From Leptobrachium leishanense (taxonomy: Eukaryota > Chordata > Amphibia > Anura > Megophryidae), in NCBI GenBank assembly GCA_009667805.1, contig CM019064.1, positions 383,670,549 through 383,734,548 on the forward strand: a stretch of 64,000 nt of DNA, in the 5' to 3' direction. This document shows, in pieces, positions 22,684-35,255 of the stretch (positions within the stretch are counted from its first letter, which is position 1; the number at the start of each line of letters is the position of its first letter). A model generated the notes under the pieces. That model was not told the origin of the DNA. It did not search any database and was given only the letters and a program-made list of their open reading frames with translations. Made by a program: the position numbers and the translations under genes.

Positions 22684-23029
22684 CTCAACGCTAGGGATGA
22701 GCTGTTCAGTTCGATCGGTTCGGAGTTTGATTCGAACATCGCCTGTTCGCATGTTCGCGAACTATGAACATTTCCGTGTGTTCACCGCATGTTCGCCCAC
22801 AATGCACCACAATGGACCACAATGCACTTTTCCACTGGTGTGAAGCTTGTAATTGGCTACAGCCTTGCACCTGACCACAGGTCAGGTGCAAGACAGGTTC
22901 AAGACTATGCCAATCATGGCTCAATCATGGGCTCACAGAGCTAAGTCCCGCAGCACACTAAGGCTTCACACAGACTTCAGCACGTGTTTTTTGAGAGGAG
23001 ATTGTTGTGTTAGTGTGTGTTCTCACTGC

Positions 23030-23380
23030 CAGTCTGTCACCAGCTATTGGGGGGTCTCATTTCTACAAAATATCTGGGAATTGTTGTAATCTTTGTGTTC
23101 TCACTGCCACCAAGTATTTTGGGGTCTCATTTCTACAAAATATCTTGGAATTGTTCTAATCTTTGTGTTCTCACCTTCACCAGCAGTTTTGGGGGTCAGT
23201 CATTTCTACAAAATATCTGGGAATTGTTCTAATCTGTGTGTTCTCACTGCCACGCATCAGGGGGTCTCACTGATTTATAAGAGGTTTCTGGGAATTGTAA
23301 TCTGTGTCTTGTCATTGGCTGCCAGCTATCAGGGTGTCTCACTGAGTTATACCAGAGTTCTAGAAATCTTTAATCTTTAT
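23030..23380. repeat. 60-70 bp tandem repeats in the hAT 5' region
   Basis: Five imperfect copies of a unit with TTCTCACTGCCA, GGGGTCTCATTTCTACAAAA and CTGGGAATTGT. They precede the transposase start and may hold its promoter or binding sites (inference). Confidence 0.85.
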
Positions 23381-23426
23381 AACAGAGTTGAATCAGAGTT
23401 CTGTATATCTTTATATATCACTCACC

Positions 23427-26400
23427 ATGTCAGAAAGACCAAAAAGGAAAGGCAGACGTTCCCAGGCACAGATAAGAGGGCAAGCAGCCTCTGTGTCGGG
23501 AGGCTTTGCCTCTGGTCGTCGTGGACGTGGTGCATCCTCTGCAGGGGCCCGCTTGTCCTTTCTAACTGGTGCTGGCCGTCTTAAGCAGCAGCAACATACA
23601 GAGGATTTGGTGGATTGGCTAACCAGGCCATCCTCATCCTCCCAGTCCTCTGCCAGCCAGGCTTGTAGTGCTTTACAGTCTACCTCAGCTGCCAAAGCAT
23701 CTAATGCAGCCTCCATGTCCACAGCTACTCCTGCCGTAGCCTCACTATCACACACGGAGGAGTCAACTGAATTGTTTGACTACAATGATAGTGACATGCT
23801 GCTTGAGGATGCGCAGCAACTACAGTGCTCTGATTCAATCTCTGGAGGTTGAGGAAGGGAGTATAATCAACCTAGAGGAAGGGTGTGCCAGTGACACACA
23901 AATAACTGGCACTCATTGTTGCCCCAGCAGCTGCAGCATACTGCCAAGTTGGCTCCAGTGACGAGGAGATAGGGGGTGATGACAATGATAATGAGGTCAC
24001 TGACTCCACCTGGGTGCCTGATCGAACAGAGGAGTCAAGTGAGGAGGAGCAGGAGGCACAACAAACACGAGGCACAACGTCCTCTATGACCAACCGTAGC
24101 ACTAGCCAGTCCAAGGCATCAGATGTCAGAGCTGCTCAGGTGCAGAGCGCTGTTGTCTCAAAGCACATATCCAGGAACTCTGCTGTCTGGGAGTTCTTTA
24201 AGAAATGTGACCGCACCGTTGCTATTTGTAATCTGTGTCAGATGAGGCTCAAGCGTGGGAAAGACACCGGACGCTTGGGTACCATGTGCTCGAGGTGACA
24301 TATGACCACCTGCCACACATCCCGTTGGCGCAAAACTTTGCGTAGGTCCTCCTCACCTGTCTCTACCCCCACTATATGTCCTGCCATGTCATTGACTCCA
24401 TCCTCCACTGACAGGGATGATGCTACAGTAATGGATGTAACAGGTCCTTCCTCACAATGTGACAGCATCCCATCAGCTGAAGATTTACGCATTCAGATTA
24501 CGTTGGCCCAGCTGCTGCAGCGTAAGAAAAAATCTAGTTCCAACCATCCCCAAGCACAGCGTCTAAATGCCAGCTTAGCAAAATTACTTGCATTACAGCT
24601 TTTCCAGCTGGTGGACTCGGCTTCCTTCCGTGAATTTGCTGAATGTGCTGTACCACAGTGGCAGGTTCCAAAATGCCATTACTTTTCACGGAAGGCCATT
24701 CCAGCACTATACCAGCACGTGGAAGACAATGTTATCGAGTCATTGGGAAAGGCAGTCAGCAGCAAGGTGCATGTGACTTTAGACATGTGGTCCAGCAAGC
24801 ATGGACAGGGCCGTTACATTTCCTTCACGGCACACTGGGTAACTCTGCAGCTGGGAGGGATCCAAGACGGGGCCCTGTGGTGGAGCTTGTTCATCCACCA
24901 CGCCGCCAGAAAGCTGAATGTATGAGGTCTGTCTGCTCCACCACCACCTCTCCCTCTTCCTCCTCCTCCTCCTTCTCTGTCTCTGGCGAAGTGGCAGTTA
25001 AACTGATGCGTGACAGGGGCTACGCAATGGCTCAAGCAAAAAGATGCCATACTGTGCTTGAGCTGGTTTGTTTAGGGGACAGGAGCCACACCGGGCCAGA
25101 AATTCTGTCAGCTCTGCAGGGGCAGAGATGATTAACACCACGCCAGCTTGAGCTGGGAATGGTCATATGTGATAATGGCAGCAACCTTCTCTCCGCCCTA
25201 CGCCTGGATAAGTTGACGCATGTACCATGCCTAGCACACGTCCTAAATCTGGTGGTACAGCGTTTCCTAACCAGGTACCCAGGGCTGGCAGAGCTTCTCA
25301 TCCAGGCCAGAAACGTCTGCAGCCACTTCAGACGGTCATTCCCAGCAAGTGTTCGCCTGGCAGAAATTCAAAGAGAATTCCACCTTCCCACAAACCGTCT
25401 GATCTGTGACATGCCCACCAGGTGGAACTCGACATTAGCAATGCTGCAGCGTCTGCACAAGCAGCAGGGGACCATCAACGAGTACCTGTGTGAGTATGGC
25501 ACAAGGACAGGTTCAGGTCAATTTGGTTTCCCCCCCCCCGCAGTGGCTGATGATCAAGGATGCATGCACTGTACTGTCACCATTTGAGGAGGCAACAAGG
25601 ATGGTGAGCAGGGACAGTGCATGCATCAGTGACACAATTCCTTTAGTGTTCCTGCTGGAGCACACTCTGCGGGGAATTATAGATGTGGCTCTAGAGGCAG
25701 AGCAGCGGGAGGAAGAGGAGGCCTTCCCTAGCTCTCAACTCCCCAGTCTTTCCGCAGACAGCATTCCAGCGGGTCCTCCTCAGATCAGACAGGAGGAGGA
25801 TGAGGAGGAGGAATATTTAAGTAGTGGGGGCATTGAAGGTGGGGATTCCTCAAGGGAGGGTTTTGTGTGCCCAGAAACCCAAGGTCTAGTACGTGGCTGG
25901 GAGGAGGAAGTGCACGATGGGGTCATCCTCATTGACCAGGAAGTCTCAGAAGCTAATGCCACCTCCAACCTACGCTGCATGGGCTCCCTTATCCTGCAAA
26001 GCCTGCTAAAGGACCCCAGGATTCGTGCTATCAAGGAGAGAGATCATTACTGGTTGGCAACCCTTCTTGATCCACGATACAAGGGTAAAGTTGCAGAGCT
26101 CATCCTGCCCGCACAGAGGGAGCACAGGATGAAACAACTTGAGGATGCTGTAAAGCGACACTTGTGTAACACCTTTCCAGGCACTGGTAGGTTACCAAGT
26201 GATGACACACATGTTTCTGAGGCTGCGGATGATCAGAGGAATAGTGGTGAAGGCCAGGGCCGCTTGACTGATGCCTTTTTAAAATTTTTTAGTCCACGAT
26301 GCCCAGGGACGTCAAATGTAGGCACCCATTGCCAGCGTCTTCACCGTATGGTGCAGGGCTATCATGGGGCAAGGGCAGACCTGGATTCCATTCCAGCAGA

Positions 26401-26647
26401 TGATCCACTGGCTTACTGGGTGTTGAGATTGGATCACTGGCCAGAATTTAGCCAATATGCTATGCACCTACTAGGTTGCCCTTCATCCAGCGTGTTTTCT
26501 GAAAGGATGTTCAGTGCCGCTGGAGGTTTTGTCACAGACAAAAGAGTGCGTCTGTCCACCAACTCTGTAGACCGGCTGACATTTATAAAAATGAATCAGT
26601 CCTGGATCAGCAGCTATCAATCCCCTGATGCTGACGTAACAGAATAG
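23427..26647 (+). pseudogene. hAT transposase with BED zinc finger, broken
   Basis: Translation likely begins MSERPKRKGRRSQ at 23427 (ACCATG context). After a low-complexity Ser-rich part the frame is lost near 23850 and recovered by 24014. A BED finger has CNLC, but an in-frame TGA (24296-24298) falls just before its HMTTCH pair. The catalytic core starts with LDMWSS near 24780. The frame breaks again near 24925. VICDNGSNLLSAL (25162) gives the second Asp and CLAHVLNLVV (25228) is a family hallmark. A C10 run at 25530 shifts frame once more. The C-terminal dimerisation domain is intact (VFSERMFSAAGGFVTDKR, near 26490), ending at 26647. Several lesions mean no active enzyme. Confidence 0.9.
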
Positions 26648-26684
26648 ATCGGGGATGTCTTCTGCATTCACAAAACCTCCACCA

Positions 26685-27010
26685 CTGAACTCTTCCACAA
26701 TACCACAAAGGGGCTACGGTGTGAAGGCACTTGCTGCCACCAAAGGCACAATATTTGGCTGCACTGACACTGACGCCTATATTAACAGATTTATATCATT
26801 TTCATTTTTTGGAGAGCAGGGTCCAACCCTGCACTCTTCCACAATATCACAAAAGGGATATGGTGTGAAGGCACTTGCTGCCACCAAAGGCACAATATTT
26901 GGGTGCACTGATGCCTGTACCAGATTTATATAATTAAAAATTTTTGGAACGCAAGGTCCAACCCTGCACTCTTCCACAATACCACAGAGGGGTTACGGTG
27001 TGACGGCACT
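26685..27010. repeat. Three tandem repeats in the hAT 3' region
   Basis: Three imperfect copies (about 26688, 26838, 26970) of a 130-150 bp unit with CACTCTTCCACAATACCACA, GGTGTGAAGGCACT and CACAATATTTGG. Confidence 0.85.
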
Positions 27011-27607
27011 GTTGCCGACACTAAAGGCCCAATTTTAAAGCACCTATTGTTACTTTCATCCAAAGCCTGCATAAGTTTCACCATAATTTAGTCAAAAAAT
27101 CACTAAACTTGTTCTGCGTGTCCTAAAAGGTCTCCTCTTTTAATACAGACTGCCGCCCCAAGCAGTTGTTTATGAATAGATTAAAGGAAAACCATTTACC
27201 GTTATTTGAAACGTCATTTTTTTGTTTTTAAATGTTTCTATACATCCTACAAATCCGCCACTTCACGGGCAGGTTATGGGGACCTCCTAGGCACGATATT
27301 TGAAGGAATTTTTCGTTTGTTTTTCTTTTAACCCTTATTTCATGGAAAACTCACTGTCCCTTTAAAAACTTTTTTTTTTACTTTTTGTCCTTGTTTCATG
27401 CCCCCAGGGCACTACCCGGACCCCCATACACCTTTTATAGCAAATATCTTTCATATATGCCCTCTTGCAGGGCACTCTAAAAACCGAACTTTTGAGTCCC
27501 ATTGACTTGCATTGAGTTCGGTTCGTGTTCGAACTCGAACTTTTGAAATTGTTCGAGTTCGAATGCGAACCGAACACGGGGGTGTTCGGCTCATAACTAC
27601 TCGACGC

Positions 27608-28022
27608 ACGTTTCACCAAAATGGCTCGTCAGGTAATCTAGCCACAGCTTATATTAGTGGTGGTGTCCCTCAAGGATCGCAGACGTAAATCTACCATTAG
27701 AGATGGTTGATAGAATCAGCGCTTCCTCCAACAATGGTGACCCTCTCCTTTCAGCTTACTTCTACTGTGTACCTCAAATAAAGCAAAAAGCTGCCATAGC
27801 GTAGTAAGTTAAAACAGCATAAATGAGGTGTGGATAAAGGAAAGGGAATAAACTCACATTTTGCTGTGTCTAAATCAGACACCAGATATATCAAGCAGCC
27901 GGTGACATTAGAGGGAGCACCGGATCTCCCACACAGCCTGCAAAAACCTTTTTGCTTCGATCAAGTTCAGGATGCCAGTAAATCTACCATTATTTCTCTA
28001 TAACAATACCCACTTTATTCGT
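27608..28022. other. Unassigned DNA; left edge is a CGAAACG-motif repeat
   Basis: The first 40 bases, read on the minus strand, are ACCTGACGAGCCATTTTGG then TGAAACGTGCG. The remainder is unrecognised. Confidence 0.4.
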
Positions 28023-28371
28023 TGTTGTCCGATGCTGGTCCCCCTCGCCTTCTGATCCCCACACAACTCTCCCGGTGTGGCCATGGTGGCGGGAAGGGGA
28101 GGAGCTGTCCTGAGCACCTTACTTAAGCCTCTCTGTCCAGGGGAAGGTACTCTTGTGTTCTATGCTCCTGATTCTTTGTGTCTTTTCCTCAGTGTCCTGA
28201 GATTTTATTTGCTTCCTTGGATTTGACCCAGCTTCCCACAATGTCACTAGAATTCTGCACTCTGCCTTCCCCTGTCTCAGACTGCCCCGCACTTTGTCTA
28301 CCGATTAGTCTTTTAACTTGTACACTGCCGGTACTGCGTCCTGAGCTCCAGCTCAGACAATCCACACAACA
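28023..28371 (+). mobile_element. Possible solo LTR or LTR fragment
   Basis: The segment starts TGTTGTCC and ends CACACAACA, so a short inverted end TGTTGT/ACAACA is possible. It has a GC-rich start, a CTTACTTAAGCCTC promoter-like word and a T-rich downstream part, laid out like the Gypsy LTR at 1949. No clear target duplication was found. Confidence 0.35.
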
Positions 28372-29116
28372 GTTTTTCACACTTGATTTTCTAAAAACTA
28401 TTTGTTATCAATGAATGCGTATATGTTGTGTCTACTTTGTTGTGATTTTTGTGGAATATGTTTATCGATTGAATGAATAAAGGATTGCTAATTCATTTCA
28501 TTTTATTTCACACTTTTAATGTGCTGCTGGGAGAGAGGAGAATTACATAGAATATCTTCATTTTTTCAATAATTTAATATGCCTTGTAGATATCTATATA
28601 AACTGTAGTTACCCACACTCACCACTGGAGGGTTTTCTTTACCAAAGTAAAATAACTTGAGATTTCTTTTAAATTCTTCTGCTACACATAGCTGAGAATG
28701 TTGCCCTAATTTGCTGACAACTAGCTTTATAGGGCTTTACCTCTTACCAGGGGTCAAGCTGAGCAGGAAATCTTGAACGCAGTTTCTCCACTATTTTTTC
28801 AGGTGGAACGGAGTTCTCTTTTGTCTCAGACACTTAAAAACTTTTATTCGTTTGCAGTTATGTTTCCTTAGTAAGAGACCAGAAATATATGTTAATTACT
28901 TAAAATATCATAATCCTAAAATCCAGCTCGTATTTTACGCATTAATATCAAATTTGAGTGTGGCTCAGTGGCTAAAGTCCAACATGTTATCAGGGAGCGG
29001 AAATCTTGGAGAGTTTCCATGCTTACTTTTTTTAGGACTAGACCACTGTCTTTTACTCATTCTCTAGCATTGTTCAACGGAAAGGTTTTGTGCTCAGATT
29101 AAAGGGATTTAAAGAT
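28372..29116. other. Unassigned non-coding DNA
   Basis: AT-rich, no convincing ORF or element ends. ATGAATAAAGGATTGC near 28480 resembles a polyadenylation signal but has no gene attached. Confidence 0.45.
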
Positions 29117-29119
29117 TTA

Positions 29120-29797
29120 GGGCTCTATCATCTCGACAATGCTCCCTCTCACATAAAAGAGCCTTAGCGCTATCTTAAATGAGGTGATAGCAAATCTATG
29201 GGTATTCAGGCGGAGTGTTAGCGGGTTCAAAAAAGAGTGACTCAGTATTAGCGCTTTTTAGCACAAATTTACTGTACTTTGCGCTCCCTATACTTAACAT
29301 GGGGACTGCAGAGAGTAAGCAGAGACTAATAAGCGTTAGGATCACAAAGTCTTAACGCTAATTACAAAGAGCTGTCGCTAACTGAAAATGTTTTCTATAG
29401 CTCAGAGCTGGTGCTGATTCCGCTGCTGCAGAATCAGCAGCAGCTGAAACCCCCTAAAAATCAAATACCTCTCATCCCGCGGCTAGAACAGCGGCCTGAT
29501 CCGGCGCTTCTGGCTGCTGGGCGTAGCGTAAGACTGGGGGGGGAGTCCCCAGTCTCCCTCCACGATCACTCGGCCGTCCAGTAGGATCTCGTGAGAGGTG
29601 AGATCCTGCCGGTCATGTGACCCAGCAGCAGAAGCCTCCATGAAGTCCTATGGATGGACTCCATGGAGGAGATACTCCGGGAGGCCGCTACAGGACAGGC
29701 TGCCCCATAATCTGCTGATGAAAAGGGGGGGGGGCGCTAAGGGGATATTAGCAAACGCAAATTTTTCCCTTTAGCATCTCCATTTTAGTGAGGGTCA
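29120..29797 (+). mobile_element. MITE of the GGGCTCTATTAC family, copy 3
   Basis: It begins GGGCTCTATCATCTC after TTA (29117-29119) and shares its interior, inverted, with 7520-8154. The right end stops at GGTCAGGTGATAG without the last bases, where L2-like sequence begins. Confidence 0.7.
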
Positions 29798-29965
29798 GGT
29801 GATAGTTATTCGGTATTTATATAGCACCAGCATATTCCACAACGGTTTAGAACTGGGAAATACAAAACACGATACATAAGAGGACAGAAAGAACAGCTTG
29901 CCCTGCAGGTGGGATAATTGTAGTTAATTGGTCATGATGAGCTGTGAGTTCCCCCTCTCTAAGGA
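29798..29965 (-). mobile_element. L2-type 3' tail fragment
   Basis: TTTATATAGCACCAGCATAT followed by TCCACAACGGTTTA is a diverged version of the L2 3' end at 35916-35960 (AGCGCCAGCATATTCCGCAG). Confidence 0.6.
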
Positions 29966-31707
29966 CTGTGACCCGCTTCCAACATAAAGGGTGTTGAGAG
30001 GCATTGTTTGGCATTATGTGCTTATAGTCATAGCGACTTCGTGAGCAGTTTCCTTCAGCAGATGCTGTCAGTATATAAGAGCGTTGAGGAGATATATCGA
30101 GTTTCTAAGCTAAAAAATCATGTTCTCACTGCTTGAGGCTGGCAGTGATGTAACGGATATATGTTAAAACAAGACAAATGCCTCAATACTGTGGTATTGA
30201 TAATGGCATATTTATTAGACATGTTAAAAAGCGATTTATAACTGGATGAAATTGAAAAAAACTGTAGAGATGTCAGGTTGCGTCACTTGTGATGAAGACT
30301 CTTTCTTTTGTGAGTGCTGAATACTTGTGGAATCAACAGAATCCTTTAGTGGTTTTGTTATGTAAAGAGTTTAGGTAGAGCAGGGTGCAGTCAATGCTTT
30401 TTTTATTCCGTTCCCTTGGTTGAAACACTGCTACATGAAACAAGAAATGGCAAAAAAAAAATTGTCATATTTTTGTATGTGGTCGAGCAATGTTTAGTAA
30501 TTAAAATACTGAATAATTTTTGCAGTTATAGGATTTCCCTTTTTTTATTGCAGGTTTAATGTTTAATGAGAAAATAGTTCTTCATAGAGATAACAGTGTA
30601 TACACAGCTTTCAGTATTTCAAAGTTCACTACATGTGAGCAGAATTTGTCATCACAATGGGGTGTGATGATCCATAGTTTGAGTGTGAGTCACAATCTGC
30701 TGTGCAGGAGAACAAGAGGAAATTAAAGGGCACCATTCGCCACACATAGAAAGAATGCCACCGACAAGTGCAAACTGGCTATAATTGCCCAGATGTACTG
30801 GTCAGCATCAGCTTAGCTATTCTAAGAAAACATTGGCTAAATTGTATCAGCCAAAGTTTGTTATGCAACCAACCAAGCTAATGCTGACAAATGCAACTCA
30901 GTGATATCGTTTGTAATTACCAGTTGTTTCAATGACGGATTCTATCTCGTAAAAATAAAGTGATATACGAAAATCAAATATATGCAGAGTAGGGCTCAAA
31001 TGCTAAATAGAAAACATAAGCTTAGAGGTTCCAGAGCCTTACTGCAATTTAATGGCTAGCCACGGACAACCTCAGAGGTGCCAACTGGGGAGAAATGGAG
31101 ACGAGCTTTGGTTAGGCCACCTTTTCTAGGCCCTTCTCCGATTGGAGCAAGCAGTGCTGTCTCTAGATAAGGCTGTTTGGTCGTTTAGGGTTCTGCCGAC
31201 TGAAGTTGCCGTCTTCGGTGTTGACATCAGACGACCCATACACCTGGACCTCCTACATGCAGGATCGGAACTGCACCTTCCAGTGTCATCTTCCACCTAC
31301 CGGTTTGCTCATTTCCCATCGTTGGAGGCCTTGATGATGATGTTATCTTAAACATGGGAATGCCCATTAAGCCTGCGCAGTGGAATTTTTCGGTGGGCAC
31401 TGTGCGCAGTACTGGCCTCACTCTTTACACCTGAGGTTCATCTGCCATAGCCCAACAAGCTGGGACAGTGACAGTGAGGTCCCCGGTTCGTAGGTGTTAT
31501 AGTGGAATGTCCTTTTCCTAGATGAATGGCCTAACACTGCTAACAAGCTTCATCTGCCTGGTTTTGGACAGTGGTTAGTCTGGCTTCTCAGATCGGACCT
31601 GTCTGGATTGGGTGGCCCCTCTGGTAGCGATATGTTTCATATTTAGGTCAGAGCTTTAAATTCCGGGCCAACTGGAGAAGAACAAAGTAACTACTCCAAA
31701 TTAGCTC
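29966..31707. other. Unassigned non-coding DNA
   Basis: Seventeen hundred bases with no recognisable transposon ends, domain-bearing ORFs or RNA genes. This is the longest stretch I could not assign. A TTAAAGGGCACC word near 30724 could be a decayed T2-like end. Confidence 0.4.
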
Positions 31708-31948
31708 CTTGTTCCCAGGGCCGGATTAACATAGGGGTTGATGGAGCAGCAGCTCCAGGACCATGCCCCAGAATAGGCACAGAGAAAGGATAACTATGTC
31801 TGCAGTGATGGGCATTTTGACCCCTGTAACTCTAACTCCATAGCAGCTAAAGGGTCATGTGAGGTATCTCTGGAAAGGCCAGATCATGGTCTTTCCAGTG
31901 ATACCAAACATGAGCAGGTTTTATGTAACAGTAAAAATAAAATAATAA

Positions 31949-34103
31949 GGGCTCTATTAACTATTGGAACTACTTAACCCCGGATCAATCAGGCTTTCGT
32001 CCAAATCACTCAACTACAACCGCCCTTCTAAAAGTCTGCAATGATATCCAGGCTGGATGGAACAAGGAAACCTAACTGGAGCCATCTTCCTTGATTTTGC
32101 CAAGGCCTTTGACACGGTAGACCATGGCATCTTGTTAGAAAAACTTAAAAAACTCTGGCATTGGTGATCGCACGCTAACCTGGTTTCAATCATATGTATC
32201 CGACCGATCACAATATGTGTCAATTTCTGGCAGCTCCTCCCTCCCACTCCCAGTCACTTGCGGTGTACCCCAAGGCTCAATACTAGGCCCCCTGCTATTC
32301 ACAATATTCATAAATGATCTGCCCAACGTCTGCAAAGCCTCAACTGTACATATGTACGCAGACGACACTGTGATCTATACCAGCAAACCAAATCTCCCGC
32401 AGCTGGAGGCCGTGCTGCAAGAACAATTCACAGAGGTAGAAAAGTGGATCAAAAACAACAAACTTTTTTTAAATACTGACAAAACTGTAACGATGCTCTT
32501 TGGAACAGCACCTAAACTACACAAATTGCAAAATCCCCATCTATGTGTTGGGGACAAAATCAAATGGCACGCTGACCACAGTCACATCTCTCAAATATCT
32601 AGGTATGTGGTTGGACCCTAATCTATCCTTTGGCCCCCACATCGAAAAACTCTCAACTAAACTTTACCCCAAACTAGGTGCCCTGTACAGAAACAAATCC
32701 TGCCTGAGTCCCGCGGTAAGAAAAGCAGATTGTACAGCAAAAATGCTTATGCCAGCTATTGATTACGGAGATGTAGTGTATGCAGCCGCCCCGCAAACAC
32801 ACACTTCATTAAACTTACTCATTGTATAACTCATTCTGCCGCTTTGCGCTACAATGTAACTACATGACCCACCATTGTGACATGTTAAAAGAGCTAAACT
32901 GGCCGTCGCTGGAATCCAGACGCACCCTTCACCTTTCCAGCCTGGTGTTTAAGAGCATCTCTGGGAAGCTGCCACCCTACCTGAATAGACTGCTTCCCCC
33001 AGCAGCTCCCTCATCCTATAACCTCCGATCCAGGACCAGCACCTTACTTGCTATACCACAATACAAAAAGACAGTGGCTCGGTCCTCATTTTTCCTACAG
33101 AGCACCACAATTATGGAATACCTCCCAGACATCATCAAATCTTCCCCAGTCTTAAGTCACTCAAAAGCTCCTTACTAACATACCTCAATACAGAATGCAC
33201 CTGTAAACATGTAACCTAGTGACTATATTTCTACATATTGTTTCTGTTAATCTGTATATTTGTGTTGTTTTTTTTTGTTTTTTTAATATCTTGCATTGTA
33301 TTACTTTGTATTTCTGTAACTGTAACACTTCAATGTTCTTGAACCCAGGACATGCTTGAAAACGAGAGAAATCTCAATGTATCCTAAATAAATAAATAAA
33401 TAAATAAATAACTTCTTTGCGCAAAAACGCTTGCGCAGCGCGTTAATTCGTGCGCGAAGCGTTAAACGTTAACGCACGTAAATTAACGCTGGTATTAAAA
33501 TTCGAGCACATTTTTCCGTCAAAAAATAACGCGCGTAAAAAAGTCGTGCAAACACGCACGCACATTAACGCTGCGTGCAGAAATCGGTGTGTGGACTGTT
33601 TTTCACACGATTCAGCCAATCAGAATTAAGAACCACAATTGTCTCCCGTTCAGTTTTTGCGCCTGTCAAAATCAATCTGAGTATATATGCTGCAGCAATA
33701 ATAAAAATACGCACAACTTCTCCATTTTATTGTTTGGGTATGTGTAGAATGTGTAACTATACTTTGCTGTATTTTTTTTTTTTGGGCTGGTGTATTTGGT
33801 TTCGGCCAGGACGTTCAGATTTGCAGTTACCACCAGCCTTTAAAAGACGTTAAAATTATGCACGCAAACGTTAAAATTGCGCATACAATGTAATACCATC
33901 CGCGTACCAGCGCACCGAAGCATTTGCGCTCACAATGTTAAGTATAGGACACGCAACGTACATTACGCTCGAGCGGAGTTCGCGCAGGTTCACCAGTGGT
34001 AGACGTTAACGCGCATTTTTTGCACGGACATTGTAATACGAAGTTCTGCGCAAAGGGTTTTTCCCCTCGCGTTAACGTTTGCGCAAAGAAGTTAATAGAG
34101 CCC
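31949..34103. mobile_element. MITE of the GGGCTCTATTAC family, copy 4, split by a LINE
   Basis: The first 14 bases (GGGCTCTATTAACT) follow TAA at 31946-31948. The body resumes at 33411 after the LINE and ends GAAGTTAATAGAGCCC before TAA (34104-34106). The body matches 21206-21855. Confidence 0.9.
31963..33408 (+). pseudogene. LINE (CR1/L2/Rex-like group), reverse transcriptase and 3' UTR
   Basis: A 5'-truncated non-LTR retrotransposon. Reverse transcriptase motifs in order are DQSGFRPNHST (near 31985), LDFAKAFDTVDH (32090), GVPQGSILGPLLF (32259) and YADDTVIY (32353). The C-terminal part near 32950-33170 has SYNLRSRTSTLLAIPQYKKT. At least four frameshifts or stops split the frame. The 3' UTR holds GAGAAATCTCAATGTATCC and ends in AAAT repeats. 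TAACT at 31958-31962 and 33409-33413 is its target duplication inside the MITE. The same 3' end recurs at 8768, 9535, 47890 and 61127, and in the SINE at 50785. The clade is inferred from motif style. Confidence 0.88.
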
Positions 34104-34958
34104 TAAATATTTATTTTTTCTTCTTTCTAACACTGCAATATTGTTCAGTTTCAATTATAAAGTGAACAATGATGCTGCACTAATTAACCATCTAGTTTCT
34201 CTTATCACCATCAAATGTGGAGGTGATGGCACAATACGTTATTATGGATTGTTACATCAAAAACCTAAACCACCGCAATGCAGTGAAGAGCACTGGGGGA
34301 TTACTTTGGAGCCCTGCGTCACTAATCTTTAAACCGCACAAGGTCAAGTGAGGCGTCATTGGACAGGTCATAGTCTGGCCTTTGCAATGATACCGAATGT
34401 GATCATGTAAAATCTAAAACCAAACAAAAAAAATTTTTTTTTTTAATTTATTTTTAGTTCCAAAGTGATGGCATTGTCCATTTGTCACATATAAAATGAG
34501 CAATACCACTGCCATTACTCCCCATCTCATTTCCCATACTGGAAGCAAAGTCAGAGTTTTATACATAGTGATATTATTCATAAAACACCATCCTCCAAAA
34601 TACAAGGGAAATATTTCATTTTTTTTCTTCATTTTTTTTTTGGTTAAAATTTCATATTTTCTCAGAAAAATGCAGGAACAGGTTCCCATTTCAATATATT
34701 GTTTTTAACAAGAATGCCCTATAGAATATATAACCACAAAGGTTTGGATGATAAAATGTGAAAAAATAATTTTACACCTTGTAAATGATAGACATCTGAA
34801 TGGAAATTTGCTCACACAGTATCCGCCTAGTTAGATATACCCGTGTCTACATGATTAAATAACCTAAAATATGTTTTTGTTTCACTAAATTCCAAAAAAA
34901 GCCACCAAAATCTTCAGCTCCAAGATCATAGAGATCTTAATCCGGCCCTGCTTGTTCC

Positions 34959-35255
34959 AGTGGCGTAACCAGAGTTATGAGCACCTGGGGCAGAATCCCC
35001 CCCCCCTCATTATATAAACATCCACTCTGGCTATAAGCAGACCCGGACTGGGACAAAATATAGGCCCAGGCATTTTGGACAGAGCAGCCCACATTTTTTT
35101 CTCTACACAGCACACAATACTGTGAGTTTTATTTCTGTGGAGCTCTGTGATAAACTCATACACACCGCACATTACTGTGGAGCTCTGTAAAAACCCATAC
35201 AACACTGCACATTATGGGGGTGTCACAGAGCTCCACAGTAATGTGCGGTGTGTAT
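34959..35255. other. Mixed repeat remnants
   Basis: It begins with a CAGTGGCGTAACC hAT start that overlaps the preceding duplication. CCCGGACTGGGAC near 35042 is another hAT-like end. At 35105-35255 lie units of the GAGCTCTGTGATACGCTCATA minisatellite, one of them inverted. Confidence 0.55.

Larger units (their letters stand above)
22692..27599 (+). mobile_element. Nearly complete hAT element, 4.9 kb
   Basis: The ends are TAGGGATGAGCTG and CGGCTCATAACTA, flanked by CTCAACGC (22684-22691) and CTCGACGC (27600-27607), an 8 bp duplication with one mismatch. Near both ends lie palindromic TTCGAAC words typical of this frog hAT group. It carries a broken BED-finger transposase gene, 5' tandem repeats (23030-23380) and 3' tandem repeats (26685-27010). 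Confidence 0.88.
31716..34950. mobile_element. hAT non-autonomous element, host of nested insertions
   Basis: The ends are CAGGGCCGGATTAAC and CTTAATCCGGCCCTG, with an exact 8 bp duplication CTTGTTCC at 31708-31715 and 34951-34958. Its own sequence is about 1.08 kb; the rest is a MITE (31949-34103), which itself contains a LINE. CAGGGCCGG with 8 bp duplication is a well-known hAT signature. Confidence 0.93.

Noticed and set aside
23388..26647. A host ZBED-like gene
   Set aside because: It lies between hAT ends with a target duplication and has several frame breaks, so it is a dead transposase.
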